From positions 1 through 8,122 of the forward strand of contig JADLGT010000088.1 in NCBI GenBank assembly GCA_020849195.1: 8,122 nt of DNA. Reading direction: 5' to 3'. Source of the stretch: Bacteroidia bacterium. GTDB taxonomy: Bacteria > Bacteroidota > Bacteroidia > JABDFU01. The first letter of the stretch is position 1; every line of letters starts with the position of its first letter. The position numbers and the translations under genes are program-made. Shown here one piece after another: positions 1-6,166 of this stretch. Under the pieces are notes generated by a model. It was not told the origin of the DNA, made no database searches, and worked only from the letters and a program-made list of their open reading frames with translations.

Positions 1-32
1 AATTGAATTTTCGATTCATTTCGACCAATCCG

Positions 33-50
33 CCTACCTGCGCAGACAGG
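33..50 (-). repeat. GC-rich hairpin downstream of the suhB-like gene
   Basis: The 18 bases at 33-50 (plus strand CCTACCTGCGCAGACAGG) form an interrupted palindrome. Read as minus-strand RNA, all seven arm positions can pair, two of them as G-U wobbles, around a GCGC loop. Twelve of the 18 bases are G or C, which stands out in this AT-rich spacer. The hairpin lies about 75 bases past the stop of the inositol-monophosphatase gene and is not followed by a U run, so it is not a classical intrinsic terminator. It may be a copy of a short dispersed palindromic repeat or an mRNA 3'-end structure; that is inference. Confidence 0.4.
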
Positions 51-124
51 GAAACCTCGTTCAATTCCAATGCTTTTTTTGGGATTGCTCTTCCAAAGCA
101 AAATCTGTGTTAAAAGTAGTGTTT

Positions 125-922
125 TTATTTTTTGAAATAATGCTGAAGGCTGCCGAGAAACTGTTTGTGAATTTGCGGGGTACACGCAATAATTTCTTTC
201 CCGAAGATATAATCGTCGTTTCCACTAAAGTCTGAAATTTTTCCGCCCGCTTGTTGAACAATAAATGATCCACCGGCTACATCCCAAGGGCGTAAGCCAT
301 ATTCGTAAAAAGCTTCGAAGCGTCCGCAGGCAACATAGGCAAGGTCGGCTGCTGCCGATCCAATTCTTCTTAAACCGTGAGTTTCACGCATGAGGTGTTT
401 AAAAAATTCCATGTACTCGTTGAGGTAATCATAATTGTAATACGGAAATCCCGTTGCAATTAAGGAGTCTTTTAGTTGAGTAGCTTTCGAAACTTGAATT
501 TCTGTTTTATTGCAAAATGCTTTGCTGTTTTCCCAAGCATAAAAACATTCGTTAAGGTTGAGTTCGTGTACAACACCTAATACCGGTTTGTTATTGCGCA
601 ACAAGCCGATGCTAATGCAATAGCAGGGTAGGGCATGAATAAAATTAGTAGTTCCGTCAAGAGGGTCAATCACCCAGTTGTAAATTGTTCCTTTGTGCGA
701 TGTTGTGTTTTCTTCGGTAATAAAACCTGCTCCACTAATTAAATTGTCAAGGCCATCAACAAGTAATTTTTCGGCACTTTTATCAACATAGGTAACAAAA
801 TCGTTTTTTCCCTTTACTTCAATATGTTGTGCGTTTATTTTGGATAACTCTTGCTTTATATATTTTCCTGTTTGAGAAGTTAATTCGCATACGCTATAAC
901 AAATAGATTCGAGATTAATCAT
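125..922 (-). CDS. suhB: inositol monophosphatase family protein (SuhB-like)
   Basis: A Mg2+-dependent phosphatase of the inositol monophosphatase superfamily, expected to hydrolyse myo-inositol 1-phosphate or related sugar phosphates in the cytoplasm. The 265 residues match the family's usual length. The metal-binding set is complete: Glu70-Glu71 (FITEEN), the first signature WVIDPLDGTTNF at residues 83-94 with Asp86 and Asp89, and the second signature around PWDVAGG at 212-218 with Asp214. GSAAADLAYVACGRFEAF at 188-205 is also typical. There is no signal peptide or membrane segment. The ATG at 922-920 overlaps the TGA of the upstream Lgt-like gene by four bases (ATGA), and AAGGA lies just before it, so translation is probably coupled. 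Related members act on 3'-phosphoadenosine 5'-phosphate or fructose 1,6-bisphosphate, so the fold and catalysis are certain but the substrate is not. Confidence 0.93.
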   Translation of the reverse strand: MINLESICYSVCELTSQTGKYIKQELSKINAQHIEVKGKNDFVTYVDKSAEKLLVDGLDNLISGAGFITEENTTSHKGTIYNWVIDPLDGTTNFIHALPCYCISIGLLRNNKPVLGVVHELNLNECFYAWENSKAFCNKTEIQVSKATQLKDSLIATGFPYYNYDYLNEYMEFFKHLMRETHGLRRIGSAAADLAYVACGRFEAFYEYGLRPWDVAGGSFIVQQAGGKISDFSGNDDYIFGKEIIACTPQIHKQFLGSLQHYFKK

Positions 923-2103
923 TTTCCTTGACTTTCGATTTTTGAAATGTCAGTATCCGATTGAGATTTAAACCACCAAATACCGGTTGCACCAAGAATA
1001 ATTAATACTGTTGAAATAATTTCGGCTTGAGTAATTCCGTAACCAAAAATATGGTATTGCGTATTAACACGTATTTTCTCTATGAAAAACCGCTCCACAC
1101 CATTCAGCATGAGGTAGAGGCTAAATAAAACGCCGGGAGTTTTTATTTTTTTTCGGAACAGCCATAAAACAAAAAAAAGTAAAATACATGCAATGGCCTC
1201 GTAGAAAGGTGTAGGAAAAACAGGGTAGGGGAGTGCTGCACAGTATTTCCCTTCGCAGTTTGGCATTAATACACCTACGCCGTTCACATTATGGGGGTAA
1301 GTATAACTCCAAACCCAGTCGGGTAAAAAATTAAGCCAATTGGGTTTTGGAGATAAATTATTAATTCCCCAGTCGCCATCGCCGGCAATTTGGCAGCCAA
1401 TTCGACCAACTCCGTAGGCAAGCATCAGTCCTGGGGCGCAAGCATCAATAAGCGGTTTAATGGCAATAGAATTTTTGCGTGCGTAATAAATAACCGATGC
1501 CGCACCAAATATAAGTCCGCCGTACATGGTAAGCCCGCTGAACGAGAGGAGCGAGCCTATTGGGTCGAAAATAAATTCATCCCAATTTTCGAGGTTATGA
1601 AATATTTTTGCTCCAAGCAGTCCGGCTATTGCAGCAATTGTGGTCATGTTGCCAACATGCTGGTAGGGATGAATGATAACGCTTTCAATAGCAGGCTCTG
1701 TGCCTTTAAGTTTTTGTGCTTCGTTGTATTTCAGGTAAAAAAATACGGCGGCAAAAAGTAAACCTCCAAGAATATTTCCTTGCGTTGAAAGGATAAACGC
1801 TTGTGTGTTTTCAAGAAAGTGATTAAAATTAAATACGATATCGAGAAATTTATAGCCAATTATAAAACCTATAATAATTGAAGTTATATAATCGAACTGA
1901 GATGGTTTTTTCCCATTTAAAGTTTTAGTTTCTAATGCTTGAAGAAGCCCTTCATTTTCTTTTCGTTTTAGTTCAATGGAAAAGATATAACTGCATAGTA
2001 GAAAAGAAATGGCTACAAAAAAACCAAAACTTTGAAACATTTTTAGAAACGGAAGATCGATTCCAAACAGGTCATTAAAGGCATAATATAAATTTGGATA
2101 CAT
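919..2103 (-). CDS. lgt: prolipoprotein diacylglyceryl transferase (Lgt) homologue, long divergent form
   Basis: A polytopic inner-membrane protein related to Lgt, which moves diacylglycerol from phosphatidylglycerol to the lipobox cysteine of prelipoproteins. At 394 residues it is roughly 100 longer than classical Lgt. Hydrophobic segments lie near residues 22-43, 72-93, 103-124, 152-168, 185-208, 221-240, 304-316, 325-335 and 357-377. Lgt landmarks are GLTMYGG (190-196), the GxGR motif at 231-234, PTPFYEA (297-303) and RFFIE with Arg338 and Glu342. Several residues important in E. coli Lgt are changed: its Tyr26, His103 and Asn146 appear as Phe26, Tyr194 and Cys237, and Glu151 as Asp242. 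An insert near 247-296 carries Cys283 and Cys288. The MYPNLYY start looks natural for this form. It lies 39 bases after mtaB and overlaps the phosphatase gene by ATGA. Family membership is clear; canonical activity is not. Confidence 0.85.
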   Translation of the reverse strand: MYPNLYYAFNDLFGIDLPFLKMFQSFGFFVAISFLLCSYIFSIELKRKENEGLLQALETKTLNGKKPSQFDYITSIIIGFIIGYKFLDIVFNFNHFLENTQAFILSTQGNILGGLLFAAVFFYLKYNEAQKLKGTEPAIESVIIHPYQHVGNMTTIAAIAGLLGAKIFHNLENWDEFIFDPIGSLLSFSGLTMYGGLIFGAASVIYYARKNSIAIKPLIDACAPGLMLAYGVGRIGCQIAGDGDWGINNLSPKPNWLNFLPDWVWSYTYPHNVNGVGVLMPNCEGKYCAALPYPVFPTPFYEAIACILLFFVLWLFRKKIKTPGVLFSLYLMLNGVERFFIEKIRVNTQYHIFGYGITQAEIISTVLIILGATGIWWFKSQSDTDISKIESQGK

Positions 2104-2110
2104 AACAGCT

Positions 2111-2126
2111 TTAAAGTTAAAGTTAA
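2111..2126. repeat. short tandem repeat TTAAAG x2.7 before the Lgt-like gene
   Basis: Within the 39-base gap between mtaB and the Lgt-like gene, the plus strand reads TTAAAGTTAAAGTTAA, a perfect six-base unit repeated 2.7 times. Read on the minus strand it ends eight bases before the Lgt-like ATG. It also contains two TAACTTTA sequences, each one base away from the TAnnTTTG promoter box. It could be a weak internal promoter or an AT-rich initiation region, or mean nothing. Confidence 0.3.
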
Positions 2127-2142
2127 TGATTTATGTTTGCTG

Positions 2143-3486
2143 TTATGTTTCAGCCGAGCATTTTTCAAGCACATGAATATTCATACTTCCGTCCGTATCG
2201 AAGCCGGAAAGTACTACAGGAGTAAGTTTATTCACAAGATTTTCGATATAAATTGTTTTCACTTTTACATAATTTTTTGTAAAGCCATACATGAAGCCAT
2301 TTTTGTTTTCTCGTTCAAATAACACTTCGTGTTCCATACCTATATTTTCTTCATAAAATTTTCTTAATTTCTTTTCAGATAGAATCCTTAGCATTTTGTT
2401 TCGTTTTCTGCGTTCGTGAACGGGAACAGTTTCCTGCAGTGTTACCGCATCGGTATTGTCGCGCTCGGAGTAAGTGAATACGTGTAGGTATGAAATGTTC
2501 AGCTCATTTAAAAAATTATATGTTTCCAAAAAATCTTTTTCCGTTTCGCCCGGAAACCCAACAATAACGTCAACTCCAATGCAGCAGTTTGGCATCAGCT
2601 GTTTTATTTTATTAATACGGTTAGCGTAAAGTTCGCGCATATAACGCCTGCGCATGAGCTTGAGTATTTTGTTTGAACCCGATTGAAGAGGCAGATGAAA
2701 GTGTGGTACAAAATGCTTTGATTCGGAAACAAACTCTATAATCGAATCATTCAATAAATTAGGTTCAATGGACGATACGCGAAACCGTTCTATTCCATCA
2801 ATTTTATCAAGTTCTTTTATTAGCGATAAAAAAGTTTCCTTACGTTCAAATTTTCCATCGACGTTTCTAATACCAAAATCGCCGATATTTACTCCGGTAA
2901 GTACAATTTCTTTTGCGCCTTCTTCTGCAATTTTTTTTGCATTATTAATTACATCGTTAATACTTGCACTTCGACTTGCGCCGCGCGCCAATGGAATGGT
3001 ACAATACGAACAAGTGTAATCGCATCCATCCTGAACTTTAAAAAATGCACGTGTGCGACCGCTTCCCGAAGTCCACGCATCGGTAAAAAAATCAGCTTCC
3101 GTTACTTCACAGGAATGTATTTGAGCAAATTCTTTTTTATGTAAATCATTTAAATAGTTAATCAGTTTAAATTTTTCTGTGGCTCCCAATACTAAATCAA
3201 CGCCTTCAATACTTGCTATTTCATTTGGTTTAAGTTGGGCATAACATCCAATAACAGCAATGAATGCGTTGGGTGCATTTTTAAGAACATTGCGCACAAT
3301 CATTCTACATTCTTTGTCGGCATTTTCAGTAACCGAACAGGTATTAATAACATACACATCGGCGGGCAATGAAAAATTAATTTCTGTGTATCCGTTGGAA
3401 ATAAAAGTACGAGCAATAGCCGATGTTTCGGAATAATTGAGCTTACAGCCAAGCGTATGAAATGCTACTGTTTTAGTGTTATTCAT
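2143..3486 (-). CDS. mtaB: tRNA (N6-L-threonylcarbamoyladenosine(37)-C(2))-methylthiotransferase MtaB
   Basis: A radical-SAM methylthiotransferase that converts t6A37 to ms2t6A in ANN-decoding tRNAs, carrying two [4Fe-4S] clusters. The 447 residues fit the family. The N-terminal MTTase domain (about 1-125) has its cluster cysteines at Cys14 (HTLGCKLNYSE), Cys50 (NTCSVTENAD) and Cys81 (GCYAQ). The radical-SAM motif CDYTCSYC gives Cys155, Cys159 and Cys162. A C-terminal TRAM-like RNA-binding domain covers about 375-440. HTLGCKLN and CTIPLARG favour MtaB over MiaB and RimO, which have different flanking motifs. The ATG at 3486 lies seven bases past a Bacteroidota-type promoter box, so the leader would be very short. 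It is probably the first gene of a unit with the Lgt-like and phosphatase genes, although no functional link to them is evident. Confidence 0.95.
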   Translation of the reverse strand: MNNTKTVAFHTLGCKLNYSETSAIARTFISNGYTEINFSLPADVYVINTCSVTENADKECRMIVRNVLKNAPNAFIAVIGCYAQLKPNEIASIEGVDLVLGATEKFKLINYLNDLHKKEFAQIHSCEVTEADFFTDAWTSGSGRTRAFFKVQDGCDYTCSYCTIPLARGASRSASINDVINNAKKIAEEGAKEIVLTGVNIGDFGIRNVDGKFERKETFLSLIKELDKIDGIERFRVSSIEPNLLNDSIIEFVSESKHFVPHFHLPLQSGSNKILKLMRRRYMRELYANRINKIKQLMPNCCIGVDVIVGFPGETEKDFLETYNFLNELNISYLHVFTYSERDNTDAVTLQETVPVHERRKRNKMLRILSEKKLRKFYEENIGMEHEVLFERENKNGFMYGFTKNYVKVKTIYIENLVNKLTPVVLSGFDTDGSMNIHVLEKCSAET

Positions 3487-3493
3487 TGGATGG

Positions 3494-3501
3494 CAAAGGT
3501 A
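3494..3501 (-). promoter_or_regulatory. Bacteroidota-type -7 box (TACCTTTG) for mtaB
   Basis: The minus strand reads TACCTTTG, matching the TAnnTTTG -7 element used by the primary sigma factor of Bacteroidota. Only seven bases (CCATCCA) separate it from the mtaB ATG, so transcription would begin at or within a few bases of the start codon. I see no good -33 TTTG element at the usual distance. Support comes from the exact match and the position, which resembles the box before rlmD. Confidence 0.6.
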
Positions 3502-3510
3502 GTAAATTTG

Positions 3511-3588
3511 AATCGAGATTTTGTAATTGTTTAATCCTTTTAAAGGTCAATAGAACTTACAGTTTATCTCAATTTCAAAATTCGGATT
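3511..3588. repeat. long imperfect inverted repeat between the EEP gene and mtaB
   Basis: The 19 bases at 3511-3529 and those at 3570-3588 are inverted copies with 15 of 19 positions matching without gaps, separated by 40 bases. Inside the spacer is a small symmetric element, CCTTT-T-AAAGG, at 3536-3546. The structure lies downstream of the EEP gene and upstream of the mtaB promoter box. In minus-strand RNA it could form a long AU-rich stem at the end of the EEP transcript. It lacks the GC stem and U tract of an intrinsic terminator. Confidence 0.35.
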
Positions 3589-3608
3589 GAAAATAAATTG
3601 GCTACGAA

Positions 3609-4700
3609 TTAATATTTTTCTAAATATAATTTACTGCCAATAGGGTCGTGGTCGGATAGTTTTTCAGGAATTACATTAAATTCTATCGCTTTTAAATTTG
3701 TGCTGTGAAAAATATAGTCGATACGCAAAAAAGGAATTTTGCCGGCATAGGTTTCTCCAAAGCCCATTCCGGTTTCTTTAAATGCATCTGCAAGATTATT
3801 TTTTACAGTACGATAGGTGTAAGAGGAAGGCGTATCGTTTAAATCGCTGCATACAATAATTGGGTATCTGCAATTTTTCATGTGCTGCACAACTTCATCG
3901 GCTTGTGGAGCGCGTTTGCGGAAGGCTCCAAATAATTTACTAATTATATTTTTGGTACTGTGTTCGAAAATTTCTCGAGTTCTAGTTTTTAACACCGAGT
4001 CGATATATACAACGTTGGACAAATGAATGGATTGTAAATGAATGTTGTATATTCTAAGTGTATCGTTGCCTATTTTAACATCGGTGTAAATACATCCATT
4101 GTCTCTTTCGGAAAAAATAGCTACTCGACCCCGGTTTATTATAGGATAAGTACTGAATGTGGCTAAGCCAAAATGGTGTTTCTCTAATACGGTTTTCAAG
4201 TATTCTGTATGATAATTTTTTGCTTGTAAAGTTTTCAATAAGGTATCGAGGGTATTGAAAGTATTCGTGTCATCAGTATAAAATTCCTGAAGACAAATAA
4301 TATTAGGAGATTGGTCTTTAATAAGTTCAATAATTTTATTTCGGGTAACTATGTTATGAGGGCGGTTATATAAGTCGAACAGTTTTACATTGTACGACAT
4401 CACTTTAAGTAATTCTGTTTCTGCGTTGGATTTATGTGTAAGACCGAAGCTCACAAAGCCATTCATTATAAACCATGCAGGCGCTAATGCAATTAACGAC
4501 AGTAAAAAATCTTTCTTCCACAGAAGAAGCCAGTACACAACAAATATGAAGTTAATAGCAGCAATAGCGGGGAAGGCTAATCCGAATAGCGCAATGAATG
4601 TAAAATTTTCGGGGCTTACAAAAGGAGCTAAATAGGAAGTAAGCAGGAAAATAATAGAAAGATAGTTGAAGATTAAAATTATGCGGTTAACAATGTTCAA
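3609..4700 (-). CDS. membrane-anchored endonuclease/exonuclease/phosphatase family protein
   Basis: An EEP-fold metal-dependent phosphoesterase behind an N-terminal membrane anchor (363 residues). Hydrophobic segments lie near 8-26, 35-60 and 66-87. Lys62-Lys63 between the second and third, and neutral or acidic residues after the first, suggest three crossings with the catalytic domain (about 97-363) in the periplasm. The EEP residues are all present: Asn104 (MSYNVKLFD), Glu139 (CLQEF), His221 (YNIHLQS), Asp286 and Asn288 (SDLNDTP), Asp328 (RIDYIF) and Asp350-His351 (LSDHDP). The start is a TTG at 4700: no ATG occurs in frame between an upstream stop and Met79, which lies beyond two of the membrane segments. 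The gene follows rocD by 76 bases. The fold covers nucleases, inositol-phosphate phosphatases and sphingomyelinases; the sequence does not settle which applies. Confidence 0.85.
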   Translation of the reverse strand: MNIVNRIILIFNYLSIIFLLTSYLAPFVSPENFTFIALFGLAFPAIAAINFIFVVYWLLLWKKDFLLSLIALAPAWFIMNGFVSFGLTHKSNAETELLKVMSYNVKLFDLYNRPHNIVTRNKIIELIKDQSPNIICLQEFYTDDTNTFNTLDTLLKTLQAKNYHTEYLKTVLEKHHFGLATFSTYPIINRGRVAIFSERDNGCIYTDVKIGNDTLRIYNIHLQSIHLSNVVYIDSVLKTRTREIFEHSTKNIISKLFGAFRKRAPQADEVVQHMKNCRYPIIVCSDLNDTPSSYTYRTVKNNLADAFKETGMGFGETYAGKIPFLRIDYIFHSTNLKAIEFNVIPEKLSDHDPIGSKLYLEKY

Positions 4701-4776
4701 TGTATGATGTTGTGAGTGTACTAAGCCGAAATTTTATTTATCACTTTATTTTGAAGCTATTTACTTTTGTCTAAGC

Positions 4777-6009
4777 TCAAAATTGCGACAATGTTTTTTT
4801 AATAATAGCAATACATTCCATCAATTGTTTTTCGGTTATAACAAGCGGAGGAGCAAACCGAATAATATTGCCGTGAGTAGGTTTTGCCAATAAACCGTTT
4901 TCTTTTAAGGCTAAACATACATCCCATGCAGTTTTTCCGTTATGCGGTTTAATAACTATTGCATTGAGCAGGCCTTTGCCACGTACTACTGTTATCATTT
5001 CTGATTTTACAGCGCTTAGTTCCTTCCGTAAAATAATTCCAAGATGTTGGGCATTGTCGGCAAGTTTTTCATCATCAACTACCTGCATGGCTGTAATACA
5101 AACTCGGGCAGCAAGGGGATTTCCACCATAAGTAGAACCATGTTGACCGGGCTTAATACATAACATTATATCATCATCGGCAAGCACCGCCGAAACGGGA
5201 TAGGTTCCGCCGGATAGTGCCTTCCCAAGAATTAAAATGTCGGGACGAACATTTTCGTAATCGCATGCCAAACGCTTGCCGGTTCGTGCAATGCCGGTTT
5301 GTATTTCGTCGGCAATAAATAATACATTTGCTTTTCTACACAACTCGAAACAACGGGCAAGGTAGCCATCATCGGGTACAATAACACCCGCTTCACCCTG
5401 AATAGGTTCTACTAAAAATGCAGCTACGTTTTTGTCGTTCAACATTTCGGATAAAGCCTCCGAATTATTATAAGGTATAGTTATAATTCCGGGCGTATAG
5501 GGTCCGTAATTTTCTCTCGATTCGGGATCGGTACTGGCAGAAATAATGGTAATGGTGCGTCCATGGAAATTTCCCTCGCACACAATTATTTTAGCCTGTT
5601 CGGGTGCTACTCCTTTTTTTTCGTATGCCCATTTGCGAGCTAACTTCAATGCAGTTTCAACACCTTCGGCTCCCGTATTCATGGGTAATACTTTATCATA
5701 TCCGAAATAAGTTGTTATAAATTTTTCATATTCGCCTAATGCGTCATTATAAAATGCACGTGATGTAAGCGTTAGTTTTTTTGCTTGATCGGTTAAGGTT
5801 TTTATAATACGCGGATGACAGTGCCCTTGGTTAACAGCAGAATATGACGAAAGAAAATCGAAATATTTTTTCCCTTCAAGGTCCCAAACAAAAACTCCTT
5901 CGCCTCGTTCAAGCACAACCGGAATGGGATGATAATTATGTGCTCCAAATTTATCTTCCAATTCAATTGCTAATTCCGATTTAGATTTATTGACTATAAA
6001 TTCTCTCAT
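4777..6009 (-). CDS. rocD: ornithine aminotransferase (ornithine--oxo-acid transaminase)
   Basis: A PLP-dependent class III aminotransferase that converts ornithine and 2-oxoglutarate to glutamate 5-semialdehyde and glutamate, linking arginine/ornithine breakdown to proline and glutamate. It is cytosolic, and its 410 residues match bacterial and eukaryotic OATs. [13 protein letters not shown] (54-66, Tyr56) and [13 protein letters not shown] (83-95) are close to diagnostic of OAT rather than acetylornithine or GABA aminotransferases. Cofactor-site features are NTGAEGVE (111-118), GNFHGRT (146-152), EPIQGEAG (201-208), Asp234 in ADEIQTG, and the Schiff-base Lys263 in [19 protein letters not shown] follows in the small domain. 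The start is an ATG at 6009, with no Shine-Dalgarno sequence. It is divergent from rlmD, with a 10-base perfect palindrome about 30 bases upstream that could be an operator. No other arginine-pathway gene is in the window. Confidence 0.95.
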   Translation of the reverse strand: MREFIVNKSKSELAIELEDKFGAHNYHPIPVVLERGEGVFVWDLEGKKYFDFLSSYSAVNQGHCHPRIIKTLTDQAKKLTLTSRAFYNDALGEYEKFITTYFGYDKVLPMNTGAEGVETALKLARKWAYEKKGVAPEQAKIIVCEGNFHGRTITIISASTDPESRENYGPYTPGIITIPYNNSEALSEMLNDKNVAAFLVEPIQGEAGVIVPDDGYLARCFELCRKANVLFIADEIQTGIARTGKRLACDYENVRPDILILGKALSGGTYPVSAVLADDDIMLCIKPGQHGSTYGGNPLAARVCITAMQVVDDEKLADNAQHLGIILRKELSAVKSEMITVVRGKGLLNAIVIKPHNGKTAWDVCLALKENGLLAKPTHGNIIRFAPPLVITEKQLMECIAIIKKTLSQF

Positions 6010-6040
6010 ATTACTGTATTATACTGTTGTTGTATATTTT

Positions 6041-6050
6041 TTAGCGCTAA
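6041..6050. promoter_or_regulatory. perfect palindrome TTAGCGCTAA in the rocD-rlmD spacer (possible operator)
   Basis: TTAGCGCTAA is a perfect 10-base palindrome. Three further pairs (TTT/AAA) continue the symmetry after one mismatched pair, giving an 18-base element at 6037-6054. It lies 31 bases upstream of the rocD ATG, where a dimeric regulator could act on rocD transcription. The GCGC core is unusual in the surrounding AT-rich sequence. No regulator gene is nearby, so the role is inferred only from symmetry and position. Confidence 0.35.
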
Positions 6051-6112
6051 TAAAATTAAGCATTCATCTATAACTGTTTTTTTTTTGAATGTTGCACGGG
6101 CATTGCATTTCA

Positions 6113-6129
6113 TTAAGCTAATTGCTTAA
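6113..6129. promoter_or_regulatory. inverted repeat TTAAGC-N5-GCTTAA upstream of the rlmD promoter
   Basis: TTAAGC at 6113-6118 and GCTTAA at 6124-6129 form perfect six-base arms around a five-base spacer. A further TTAAGC is at 6056-6061. The element lies 24-40 bases upstream of the rlmD -7 box, in the region where an upstream promoter element or regulator site would be expected. It could be an operator or chance symmetry in AT-rich sequence. Confidence 0.25.
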
Positions 6130-6152
6130 CGAATATAAGAAAATTCTCTTCG

Positions 6153-6160
6153 TATATTTG
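6153..6160 (+). promoter_or_regulatory. Bacteroidota-type -7 box (TATATTTG) for rlmD
   Basis: TATATTTG matches the TAnnTTTG -7 element of Bacteroidota and lies six bases (CGAAAT) before the ATG at 6167. The transcript would therefore have almost no leader. This supports 6167 as the rlmD start, because the in-frame TTG at 6122 lies upstream of the box and would not be transcribed from it. No clear -33 TTTG element is visible at the usual spacing. Confidence 0.6.
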
Positions 6161-6166
6161 CGAAAT

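Noticed and set aside
85..101. Small stem TTGCT/AGCAA after the suhB-like gene, near a T7 run at 74-80
   Set aside because: On the transcribed minus strand the run is A, not U, and the stem is only five pairs, so it is not an intrinsic terminator.
2..235. Plus-strand frame open from the window edge through the 3' end of the suhB-like gene
   Set aside because: It is antisense to a well-supported gene over about half its length, has no recognisable domain, and is probably a mirror of the coding strand.
1390..1761. Plus-strand 123-codon frame inside the Lgt-like gene
   Set aside because: It is antisense to a clear membrane protein gene; its cysteine- and asparagine-rich translation resembles no family I know.
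4762..4769. TACTTTTG on the plus strand, matching the TAnnTTTG promoter box
   Set aside because: It would drive antisense transcription into the end of rocD. Several such matches are expected by chance in 8 kb of AT-rich sequence, and no start codon follows at the usual distance.
6077..6086. T10 run in the rocD-rlmD spacer as a terminator
   Set aside because: It lies between divergent genes with no preceding GC stem, so nothing there needs terminating. A-tract promoter bending is possible but unsupported.
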